NCBI GenBank assembly: GCA_036497945.1
Contig: DASXIN010000090.1
Coordinates: 23,807-87,806 of the forward strand
DNA: 64,000 nt
DNA from: RYN-230 sp036497945
GTDB taxonomy: Bacteria; Actinomycetota; Actinomycetes; Streptosporangiales; Streptosporangiaceae
Reading direction: 5' to 3'
In this document: piece after piece, positions 1 to 7,225 of the stretch
Numbering within the stretch: position 1 is the stretch's first letter
Layout of the letters: every line of letters begins with the position of its first letter
The notes under the pieces: model-generated
Seen by the model: only the letters and a program-made list of their open reading frames with translations
The model's database searches: none
Told to the model about the DNA's origin: nothing
Translations under genes and position numbers: made by a program

Positions 1-222
1 AACAATCCATTACGAATTGAAGATCCTGGATGATCGACGCTTGATCTGCGAGGATTTGCGCTGATGGCACATCAAGAGCCACTGTCAGCATGGAGGGCTC
101 CGGCGATGCCGCGTCCATCCCACCCATAACTCCTCGTTCCGGCTTGCTAACAGGACTACCTGGCTTAGATCCTCACATAGGGACGACTCGCTTCTGGTCT
201 CATATAGTGACAATTCACGCCG
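1..222. other. Left-edge stretch without a recognisable gene
   Basis: Short open frames occur here, but none has a convincing ribosome binding site or a protein pattern I recognise. I see no RNA gene or long repeat. The region is less GC-rich than the rest of the window, which fits intergenic or decayed DNA. Confidence 0.4.
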
Positions 223-395
223 TCACAAGGTCTTTTTCATCTGCTGCGTGGTCACGTGATACCCGAGGCTGGCGTACAGCGAGCGTGCGATCGTGTTGCT
301 GCCGTGCACGTTCAGCCCCAGCGAGCGCATGCCCCGGGCGCGGGCCTCTGTCTCAGCGAGCAGCATCGACCTGGTAGTCACCGGCCGCCGGGCGT
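223..395 (-). pseudogene. GNAT acetyltransferase C-terminal remnant
   Basis: On the minus strand the frame ending at TGA 223-225 encodes about 55 residues typical of the C-terminal third of a GNAT N-acetyltransferase: an alanine/arginine-rich helix, then LGLNVHGSN, ARSLYASLGY and a final QQMKKTL. The N-terminal acetyl-CoA binding part is absent because an in-frame TAG lies just upstream (about 396-398), and the sequence beyond it does not continue the fold. This is a 5'-truncated remnant rather than a small functional gene. A GTG at 381 could start a 53-residue peptide, but it has no clear Shine-Dalgarno sequence. Confidence 0.6.
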
Positions 396-521
396 CCTAG
401 CTCAATTCCCACCCCACCCATACTCGCAGAACCTGCCAGCCACCAGCCGGATGCCCGGCAACGGGCTGCCAGGCACCCGCCGTCCCGGGGACGGCGACCT
501 CAGGGCGGACTGAGGCACTAA

Positions 522-560
522 CCGGCTCGCTCGCCGATCCGTGCTGGGCGAGCGAGCCGG
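522..560 (-). terminator. Strong hairpin downstream of the DUF4331 gene
   Basis: A perfect 14-bp inverted repeat (arms 522-535 and 547-560, 11-nt loop) lies 35 bp beyond the stop codon of the minus-strand gene ending at 595. It is probably a rho-independent-type terminator without a clear U tract, as is common in actinomycetes. A separate perfect 14-bp palindrome (CTAGCTATAGCTAG) at 584-597 overlaps that stop codon. Confidence 0.7.
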
Positions 561-594
561 CCACCGCCGGTCGAACCCGTCGATCTAGCTATAG

Positions 595-1572
595 CTAGGG
601 GTTGGGCGGGCCGTGGTAGGGGAAGTCGGTGAGCAGGTCGGCGTGGGGCTTGAGGCCTTGCGGAGGGACCTTGCCGTAGGTCAGCCACGCGAAGCGGTAG
701 CTGTAGACGTCGTCGATGGGTTTGCGGCCGTTGGGGTAGGCGATGGGCTTGGTGAGGTCGTAGCGCAAGATGTCGGGCAGGAACTGCAGGGCCGCCTTTT
801 GGGCCTCTTCGGGGGGGTAGCCGCCGTTTTCCAGGACCTTGGACCAGGGTCCGAGGTAGTTGTCGACGTCGTCGACGGGCTGGCGGGAGTTGTAGAGGTC
901 TTTCTCGCCGTCGGGGTTGATGAACGGGTTGATGGTGGGGTTCCCGCCGCGGTCCATCTGCTCCAGGGTGCCGTCGTCGCGGCGCCGGCTGATGGAGGCC
1001 CAGACGCCGATCTGCCGGCCGGTGCCGAACAGATCGGTGGGGACCTCGAGTGCGATGGTGGACACGTTGTTGTCGGCGAAGTGGTCTTGCCCGGTCCACT
1101 GGAAGTTGTGCACGGTGCCCTCGAGGTCGGCGAAGAACGGGTCGCTGCGCCGACCGGCGAACAGCCGGGCCGGGCCGGCCTGGAGGGGCTGGACGGTGCC
1201 GTCGAAGCTGACCGGGAGGGATGTGGTGAGCCGTTCGCCGGCCGGTTCGGGCTGGCGGGCCTGGTCGCCGGTGGCGTACCAGGCGGTCCCGGTCTGGCTG
1301 CCGTCCTCGTAGTCGGAGAAGGTGAAGGTGAACGCGGCGTCGGCGAGCGCGTCGCCGTCGGTGTCGACGTTGATCCGGTAGACCGCGCCGGGGTAGAACT
1401 CCGGGCCGCGGTCCGGGTTGGGTGCCGGGTCCGGGACGGTCGGGTTCGAGTCCATGATCAGCACCAGCTTGGTGGAGTCCTTCGATGACTTGAACAAGAA
1501 CACGTCGGTGAGGTCCAGGCGCCTGTCGTCGCCGGGAGACTTGAGATAGTCGGAGCTGAAGTGGTTCGACAT
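595..1572 (-). CDS. DUF4331 family protein
   Basis: The 325-residue product begins with a motif typical of DUF4331 (DRRLDLTDVFLFKSSKD), followed by beta-rich segments and Asp/Asn-rich loops (TDGDALADAAFTFTFSDYEDG; INPDGEKD). The family has no established activity; related proteins are often exported. No convincing signal peptide is visible here, so this copy may stay in the cytoplasm. The gene is 47 bp downstream of an alpha/beta hydrolase on the same strand and is probably co-transcribed with it. A strong hairpin follows the stop codon. Confidence 0.75.
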   Translation of the reverse strand: MSNHFSSDYLKSPGDDRRLDLTDVFLFKSSKDSTKLVLIMDSNPTVPDPAPNPDRGPEFYPGAVYRINVDTDGDALADAAFTFTFSDYEDGSQTGTAWYATGDQARQPEPAGERLTTSLPVSFDGTVQPLQAGPARLFAGRRSDPFFADLEGTVHNFQWTGQDHFADNNVSTIALEVPTDLFGTGRQIGVWASISRRRDDGTLEQMDRGGNPTINPFINPDGEKDLYNSRQPVDDVDNYLGPWSKVLENGGYPPEEAQKAALQFLPDILRYDLTKPIAYPNGRKPIDDVYSYRFAWLTYGKVPPQGLKPHADLLTDFPYHGPPNP

Positions 1573-1619
1573 GGTGGCTCCTTCGGTGGCCCTTGTCTGG
1601 GTGGTGATGCGGTCCGCTG

Positions 1620-2453
1620 TCAGCGGCGCAGGAAGTCGAGCAGCGCGGTGTTGACTTGGTCGGCGTGGGTCCAGGCGATGGCGTGCGGGGCGCCCTGGAC
1701 GACGACGAGCTGTATGTCGTTGATCAGGCCGGGTAGCTTTTTGCCGGTCTTGTCCAGGGGCAGGACCTGGTCCGCGTCGCCCTGGATGACCAGCATGGGC
1801 ACGTCGATCTTGGGCAGGTCGGCGCGGAAGTCGGTGGTCCAGGTGCCGATGCAGGCCACCGCGGCGGCGGCTGAGGCGGTGACGGCGAGGTTCCAGCTGG
1901 CCTGGAAGGCCTGGTCGCTGACCAGGGTGCCGCGCAGGGTGTCGATGTTGTAGAAGGTGTCCAGGAATCCCTTCATCCAGGCCGGGGTGTCGGCCTTCGC
2001 GGCCTGGGTGAACCCGTCGAACAGGCCTTGCGGTACCCCGTCGGGGTTGTCGGGCGCCTGCAGCAGGTAGGGCGGGATCGGGGAGACCAGCACGCCCTTG
2101 GCCACCCGCGCCGAGCCGTAGCGGCCCAGGTAGCGGGTGACCTCGCCGGTGCCCATCGAGTGCCCGGCCAGCACGGCGCCGCGCAGGTCCAGGTGCTCCA
2201 GCAGCGTGTTCAGGTCGGCGGCGAAGGTGTCGTAGTCATAGCCGGTGGTCGGCTGGCTGGACTTGCCGAACCCGCGCCGGTCGTAGGTGATGACCCGGTA
2301 CCCGGCGTCCAGCAGCACCGGGACCTGCTTGTCCCAGGCCCGGCCGCTGAGCGGGTAGCCATGGATCAGCACCACCGGCTGGCCGGCGCCATGATCCTCG
2401 TAGTAGAGCTCGATGTCGGCGCTGTTCTCCTGGCCGACGGTGACTGTGGGCAT
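1620..2453 (-). CDS. Alpha/beta hydrolase (non-heme chloroperoxidase/arylesterase type)
   Basis: The 277-residue alpha/beta-hydrolase has an oxyanion region (VVLIHGYPLSGRAW), a nucleophile elbow GHSMG, the acid IQGDADQVLP and the base-bearing motif GAPHAIAW, giving a Ser-Asp-His triad. This pattern is typical of the cofactor-free haloperoxidase/esterase branch; the natural substrate is unknown. A longer frame reaches 2525, but the ATG at 2453 is preceded by GGAAGGAAA and the homologous part starts there. It is first in a two-gene minus-strand operon with the DUF4331 gene. A weak match to the window's GGACCAANGGCC motif lies at 2497-2508. Confidence 0.85.
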   Translation of the reverse strand: MPTVTVGQENSADIELYYEDHGAGQPVVLIHGYPLSGRAWDKQVPVLLDAGYRVITYDRRGFGKSSQPTTGYDYDTFAADLNTLLEHLDLRGAVLAGHSMGTGEVTRYLGRYGSARVAKGVLVSPIPPYLLQAPDNPDGVPQGLFDGFTQAAKADTPAWMKGFLDTFYNIDTLRGTLVSDQAFQASWNLAVTASAAAAVACIGTWTTDFRADLPKIDVPMLVIQGDADQVLPLDKTGKKLPGLINDIQLVVVQGAPHAIAWTHADQVNTALLDFLRR

Positions 2454-2653
2454 GGGGTTTCCTTCCGCTGGGGGCGACCCGCCGGCTCCAGGCCACGGAC
2501 CAAGAGACGGGCGGTTCGCCTGCAAGTTGGTACTGAAACCACGGTCGGGCTCCGGGCGGCGCGTCGAACCCGTGAAACCCCTGGCCGGTTCCCTGGTCCG
2601 GGGCAGGGCGGCCTAGCGCCGCTGATCACCGGTACCTGCCTGCGCCCGGGCCG

Positions 2654-2691
2654 ACCCGCGGACCAGGGCATGGGCCAGGGTCCGCACGGGT
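2654..2691. promoter_or_regulatory. Imperfect hairpin upstream of the Ni/Co transporter
   Basis: Inverted arms ACCCGCGGACC (2654-2664) and GGTCCGCACGGGT (2679-2691) sit in the 314-bp divergent intergenic region, about 77 nt before the leader ORF. It could be an mRNA hairpin or a dyad operator for metal-responsive control. I could not match it to a cobalamin or NiCo riboswitch core. The rest of 2454-2767 holds no gene. Confidence 0.35.
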
Positions 2692-2767
2692 GCGATGGAC
2701 CTCCACCGAGCGCGACGCTGGAAGCGTGTCTTTCATCCACCGTCAGATCGAGTGGCCGGAGGAAACG

Positions 2768-2839
2768 ATGGAACTGACGCTGCCGCCTGGACGCCACGAG
2801 ATGGCGGCGCTGGTGCACGGCAGTCGTTCTCGGCGATGA
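2768..2839 (+). CDS. Short leader ORF coupled to the Ni/Co transporter
   Basis: A 23-codon reading frame starts at ATG 2768 behind a clear Shine-Dalgarno sequence (GGAGGAAAC). Its TGA (2837-2839) overlaps the ATG of the transporter (2836-2838) in an ATGA arrangement. The transporter's own ATG has no obvious ribosome binding site, so translation is probably coupled through this ORF. The peptide starts MELTLPPGRHEM and contains two His and two Met. It could be a sensor-type leader or simply a ribosome-loading device. Confidence 0.5.
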   Translation: MELTLPPGRHEMAALVHGSRSRR

Positions 2840-3924
2840 CCACCCGGGAACGCGCCAGGCTGATCGCCATGTACGGGGTGATCGCGGGCCTGCACGTGGC
2901 CGGGTTCGTCACCTTGTTCGTGTTCGTGGTGCCCTCGCATTACCAGGGGCTCGGGGTGGGGGTGGCGGTGCTGGCCTACACGCTCGGCTTGCGGCACGCG
3001 TTTGACGCCGATCACATCTCGGCGATCGATAACTGCACGCGTAAGGTACTGGGCGAGCGGGAGGGCACCGGAGCCCCGCGCCCGCTGGGGTTCGGGTTCT
3101 TCTTCTCCCTGGGGCACTCCACCGTCGTGGTCGCCATCGGGGCCGCGATCGTAGTGGCGGAGAAGACGGTCTTCGGCGCGGTCTCGGACAGCGGCTCGGG
3201 GCTCGAGCGGTTCGGGGGACTGTTCGGCACAGTCGTCTCGGCGGCGTTCTTGCTGCTGATCGGGCTGCTGAACCTGGTGGTCCTGGCCGGGATCGTGCGG
3301 GTCTTCGCCTCGATGCGCCGCGGTGAGTACGACGAGGCCGAGCTGGAGCGCCAGCTGGCCAACCGCGGGTTCTTCTACCGGTTCTTCGGCCGCTGGATGA
3401 AGGTCATCACCAAGGAGTGGCAGCTGTACCCGGTCGGGGTCGTGTTCGGCCTAGGCTTCGACACCGCCACCGAGGTCGCCCTGCTGGCCACCACCGCACT
3501 GCTCGCCTCCCAGCACATCCCCTGGTACGCAATCATCTGCCTGCCGGTCCTGTTCACCGCGGGCATGACGTTCATGGACACTACCGACGGGCTGTTCATG
3601 AACCTGGCCTACGGCTGGGCGTTCTTCAACCCGATCCGCAAGGCCTACTACAACCTGGCCATCACCGGGCTGTCCGTGGCGATCTGCTTCGTCATCGGCG
3701 CGGTCGAGGCCCTGAGCCTGCTACCGCGGGAGATCCACGGGCTCAGCCGCACCACCGGCTTCTGGGGCTTGATATCCCGGTTCAACATCAACGCCGCCGG
3801 GTTCGTGGTCGTGGGGCTGTTCCTCGCCACCTGGCTGGCCGCCCTGCTCATCTGGCACTACGCCCGCATCGAGGAAAAATGGAACCCCAGCCCGCAGTCC
3901 GGCACGCCCGGCGGCACCTCGTGA
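2836..3924 (+). CDS. NiCoT family nickel/cobalt transporter
   Basis: The roughly 362-residue integral membrane protein carries the NiCoT signature RHAFDADHISAIDN in an early membrane helix, plus LGFDTATE and GMTFMDTTDG, which with the first motif form the metal-selectivity region of HoxN/NixA-type permeases. About eight hydrophobic segments are present, separated by a charged central loop (RRGEYDEAELERQ). It imports Ni2+ and/or Co2+; which one cannot be told from sequence. A longer frame starts at 2695, but homology begins at MTTRERARL and the ATG overlaps the upstream leader stop. A cobinamide-salvage gene (cbiZ) 8 kb away makes cobalt use plausible. Confidence 0.88.
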   Translation: MTTRERARLIAMYGVIAGLHVAGFVTLFVFVVPSHYQGLGVGVAVLAYTLGLRHAFDADHISAIDNCTRKVLGEREGTGAPRPLGFGFFFSLGHSTVVVAIGAAIVVAEKTVFGAVSDSGSGLERFGGLFGTVVSAAFLLLIGLLNLVVLAGIVRVFASMRRGEYDEAELERQLANRGFFYRFFGRWMKVITKEWQLYPVGVVFGLGFDTATEVALLATTALLASQHIPWYAIICLPVLFTAGMTFMDTTDGLFMNLAYGWAFFNPIRKAYYNLAITGLSVAICFVIGAVEALSLLPREIHGLSRTTGFWGLISRFNINAAGFVVVGLFLATWLAALLIWHYARIEEKWNPSPQSGTPGGTS

Positions 3925-4003
3925 TTGACCCGTTCGAGTCTGTCACGAGGCTGCCGTCATGCGGCGGTCGCGGTGTCGCCGGGATGCACGGATGGTGGCC
4001 GCG

Positions 4004-5215
4004 ATGAACTTCGACAATCTCGTCGCCGTGCTTGCGGTCGCGGCGGCGGTGCCGTTGATTCTCGCGGCCGTGCCGCGGGTGCCTGTCCCCCGGGCCGGTG
4101 CTGGAGATCGTCGCCGGGATTCTGCTTGGCCCCGCGGTACTGCACCTGGTGAAACCTGACCAGGCGGTACGGCTGTTGTCGACGATCGGGCTGGCGTTCT
4201 GCTCTTCCTCGCTGGTCTGGAGTTCGACGTCCGCCACTTTCGCGGGCCTCGCGCCCGCCTGGCCGGATTGGCGCTCGGCCTGAGCGCGCTGCTCGCTCTG
4301 ATCATCGGTATCGTGCTGCACGCCGCGGGTGTCGTCGAAAGCCCGCTGCTCGTGGGGATCATTCTCATCGCCACATCGCTGGGCTTGATCATTCCCATCC
4401 TGGAGGACGCGGGTGTGGCCGACCGTCCAGTCGGCCAGTTCGCCATCGCCGGCGCCGCGCTCGGCGAGGTCAGCTCGGTCGTTCTGCTCTCCCTGTTCTT
4501 CTCGGGCCACGCGACCGCCATAGGTCCCAAACTGCTGCTGCTGTCGCTGCTTGGCGTCTTGGTTGTCCTCGTCGTCATCGCAACGCTCCGCATCGAGCGC
4601 TCGATGTGGATCACCAGGATGATTAACCGGCTGGCCGACACCTCAGCCCAAATCCGGATACGACTGTCGATGCTGCTCGTCGTCGGCCTGGGCGCCCTGG
4701 CCACCCATCTAGGGTTCGAGGCGATCCTCGGCGCGTACATCGCCGGGGCGATCCTTGGCCTGGTGGACGCGGATGCCGAACAGAAGCACCCGCTGTTCCA
4801 CCCGAAACTCGATGCCATCGGCTATGGCTTCCTCATCCCGGTCTTCTTCGTCACCAGCGGGCTCACCTTCAACCTGTCGGTGCTGTTCTCGAGCGCCTCA
4901 GCCCTGCTGCGGGTGCCGCTCTTCCTGCTGGCACTGCTGGTCGTGCGCGGACTGCCCGCCGTCCTCTACCGGTCCGCCCTGGCCAGCAGCCGCGATGTCG
5001 CCGCCGTAGGGCTGCTCCAGGCGACGTCGCTGCCCTTCATCGTCGCCGCCACCACCATCGGGCTTCAGTTGCACGTCATCGGGCCGGCCAACGCGGCGGC
5101 ACTCGTCGCCGCAGGGCTTCTCAGCGTCATCATTTTCCCCATCATCTCGCTGCAGTTGCTGCGATCGTCAGCCAACGACCCGAGCCTGGCCCCGGAGCAG
5201 GCGCACGTTCGCTAG
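4004..5215 (+). pseudogene. CPA2 cation/proton antiporter with two compensating frameshifts
   Basis: The protein pattern is a Kef/NapA-type monovalent cation:proton antiporter membrane domain of about 400 residues, starting MNFDNLVAVLAVAAAVPL at 4004. Near 4088-4092 a run of five C carries one base too many: the conserved PGPVLEIVAGILLGP continues one frame over. Near 4196-4199 one base is missing: LLFLAGLEFDVRHF returns to the first frame, which then runs intact to 5215. Only about 36 residues are read out of frame. This is either a real double mutation that inactivates the gene or a pair of assembly indels. The gene lies 79 bp after the nickel transporter. Confidence 0.7.
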
Positions 5216-5274
5216 CAGCCTGGATTGGCGCGAGCAACGAAGAACCGCCCCCATCACGTCGTCGGCGGTCCGCA

Positions 5275-5313
5275 CCGCTGGCGTGGCCCGGGCCGGCCGG
5301 GCCACCCCAGCGG
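5275..5313. terminator. Bidirectional terminator between convergent genes
   Basis: A 17-nt arm (5275-5291) and its near-complete complement (5297-5313) flank a 5-nt loop; the inner nine base pairs (GTGGCCCGG/CCGGGCCAC) are perfect. It sits between the antiporter (+) and the GH16 gene (-), where a shared terminator is expected. Confidence 0.75.
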
Positions 5314-5320
5314 GCCGCGG

Positions 5321-7129
5321 TCAGCTGCCCAGAACCTGGAACTCCCACAGCGAGTACCCGTACGGGGTGGCCCGCTGGGTGCCGTACATCCGGACGTAGC
5401 GGCCGGAACCGCTCACCGGGATGGTCTGCACGCCCCCGGTGCCCGAACTGGTGGAGTAGACGGTGGTCCAGTTGGTGCCATCGGCGGAGATCTGGATCTG
5501 GAACGCCCGCGCGTAGGCGGCCTCCCAGTTCAGCACCACCTGGCTGAGGGTGTGCGTGCCGCCCAGGTCGACTTCCAGCCATTGCGGGTCGCTGAATGCG
5601 CTCGACCACCGGGTCCCGGTGTTCCCGTCGGTCGCGTTCGTGGCCGGGAACGAGGCGTTCTCAGTCGAGGAGGCGGTGGTCGGCCGGCCCTGGGACAGCA
5701 GGCTGGCCGACCCGGTGGCCGGCGTGCCGCTGACGGAGAACTCCCACAGCGAGTACCCGTACGGGGTGCCGCGCTGAGTGCCGTACATCCTGATGTACCG
5801 GCCGGTTCCGGTGACCGCCAGATTCTGGACCCCGCCGGTGCCGGTTGTCGTGGAGTAGATCGTGGTCCAGTTCGTCCCGTCAGCAGACGTCTGGATCTGG
5901 AACGCCCGCCCGTAGGCGGCCTCCCAGTTCAGCGTGACGTCGCTGATCTGGTAGGACTGGCCGAGGTCGACCTGGAGCCACTGCGGGTCGCTGAACGCGC
6001 TCGACCACCGGGTCCCGGTGTTCCCGTCGGTCGCGTTCCCGGCTGGGTAGGCCGCGCTCTCCGTGGATGAGGCCGTGGTCGGCTTGCCTTGCGCGATGTC
6101 GGTGCCACCGCCTCCGCCACCTCCTCCGCCGCCGCCGGCCGGGGGCTTGTTGTAGACCGCCACGTAGTCGATCTTCATCTGGCCGCCGGACGCGGTGGAC
6201 GCGTTCGGCCCGCCGCCGAAGGCGGCCGGGAAGCCACCGCCCATGGCCAGGTCCAGGATGATAAAGAACGGGTGATCCACTGCGTTGGCCCAGGTGGTGG
6301 CGTCCACCTGGTTGGCGGATACGGTGAAGTAGTTGGTTCCGTCGAGGTACCAGCGGATCTGCTCCGGCGACACCGAGCGGTCGATCTGCACGGTGTAGGT
6401 GTGGAACGCCGTGTTGCAGCCGGCGCAAGGCCGCTCGCCGCTGCCGATCCCGGTCGACTCATTGCATGGCCCGCCTGGATTCGTGCCGCAGTGCAGCGTG
6501 CCGAACACCGTGCTCCGGCTGTTGACGTCCTCCAGGATGTCCACCTCGCCCGAGGTGGGCCAGGGCGTCCCGGTGCGCAGCGTCGAGCCCAGCATCCAGA
6601 ACGCCGGCCAGTACCCGGCGCCGTTCGCGGTGGTCAGGTCCGGTTGCTGGATCGAGGCCTGCATCTCCACCACGCCGCCGGCCGGCGCGCCGAACGTCGC
6701 CGCGTTGGTCTCCACCCGGCCGGACGTCCAGCCGGTGGACGGGTCCGTGCCGGAGTGCAGCGCCTGAAGCACGAGGTTGCCGCTGCCGTCCTGGTACACG
6801 TTGGACGTGGAGTTCGTCATCGTCTCGATCTCGCCGGTGCCGAAACTGCTGCCCGGGCCGGTGTCGTACTTCCAGTTCGAGTCGATCCCGCTGCCGGCCG
6901 CGCCGGTGAAGTCGTCGCTCCAGGTCAGGCTGAACCCGGGCGGTGCGGCGGGAACCGCGGAGACGGCCACCGGGGCCGACGACGCCGCGCTGGCGGCGCC
7001 GCTGGTGACCAGCGGCGGCAGGCCCGCGGTGCCGGCCATGACCGCGACGGCGGACGCCGCCGCTAACCGCGGGCGCAGGCGGCCGGGCGGCCGGCCGGGG
7101 GCACCCGCGCGGTGCCTAGCGTTAAGCAT
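5321..7129 (-). CDS. Secreted GH16 beta-glucanase with two F5/8C (CBM32) domains
   Basis: The 602-residue protein has an export signal in the first 50 residues, a GH16 catalytic domain (about 65-330), a pure glycine linker and two F5/8 type C carbohydrate-binding domains. The GH16 catalytic signature is GEVDILEDV, with E195 (nucleophile), D197 and E200 (acid/base), typical of laminarinase-type endo-beta-1,3-glucanases. The two C-terminal modules are nearly identical to each other and to the module in the next gene. It probably attacks fungal or plant beta-glucan outside the cell. The ATG at 7129 has an AAGGAAAG Shine-Dalgarno and overlaps a copy of the dispersed TGCTTAACGC repeat. Confidence 0.88.
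   Translation of the reverse strand: MLNARHRAGAPGRPPGRLRPRLAAASAVAVMAGTAGLPPLVTSGAASAASSAPVAVSAVPAAPPGFSLTWSDDFTGAAGSGIDSNWKYDTGPGSSFGTGEIETMTNSTSNVYQDGSGNLVLQALHSGTDPSTGWTSGRVETNAATFGAPAGGVVEMQASIQQPDLTTANGAGYWPAFWMLGSTLRTGTPWPTSGEVDILEDVNSRSTVFGTLHCGTNPGGPCNESTGIGSGERPCAGCNTAFHTYTVQIDRSVSPEQIRWYLDGTNYFTVSANQVDATTWANAVDHPFFIILDLAMGGGFPAAFGGGPNASTASGGQMKIDYVAVYNKPPAGGGGGGGGGGGTDIAQGKPTTASSTESAAYPAGNATDGNTGTRWSSAFSDPQWLQVDLGQSYQISDVTLNWEAAYGRAFQIQTSADGTNWTTIYSTTTGTGGVQNLAVTGTGRYIRMYGTQRGTPYGYSLWEFSVSGTPATGSASLLSQGRPTTASSTENASFPATNATDGNTGTRWSSAFSDPQWLEVDLGGTHTLSQVVLNWEAAYARAFQIQISADGTNWTTVYSTSSGTGGVQTIPVSGSGRYVRMYGTQRATPYGYSLWEFQVLGS
7119..7128 (-). repeat. Dispersed TGCTTAACGC repeat, copy 1
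   Basis: This is an exact copy of the 10-base core on the minus strand. It overlaps the first codons of the GH16 gene (M-L-N-A). The poly-pyrimidine flank seen at other copies is weaker here. Confidence 0.5.
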
Positions 7130-7225
7130 GATGATCTTTCCTTTCGGGTGCCGGGGCGGGAGAGATGAGCGGGGCGCCGGCCGGCCTGGGCACGTGGGCC
7201 GGCCGGCGCCCGCTGGGGTGACTCG

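Noticed and set aside
2530..2767. Cobalamin or NiCo riboswitch before the metal transporter
   Set aside because: The conserved B12-box core and the NiCo aptamer modules are not recognisable; only a simple hairpin is seen.
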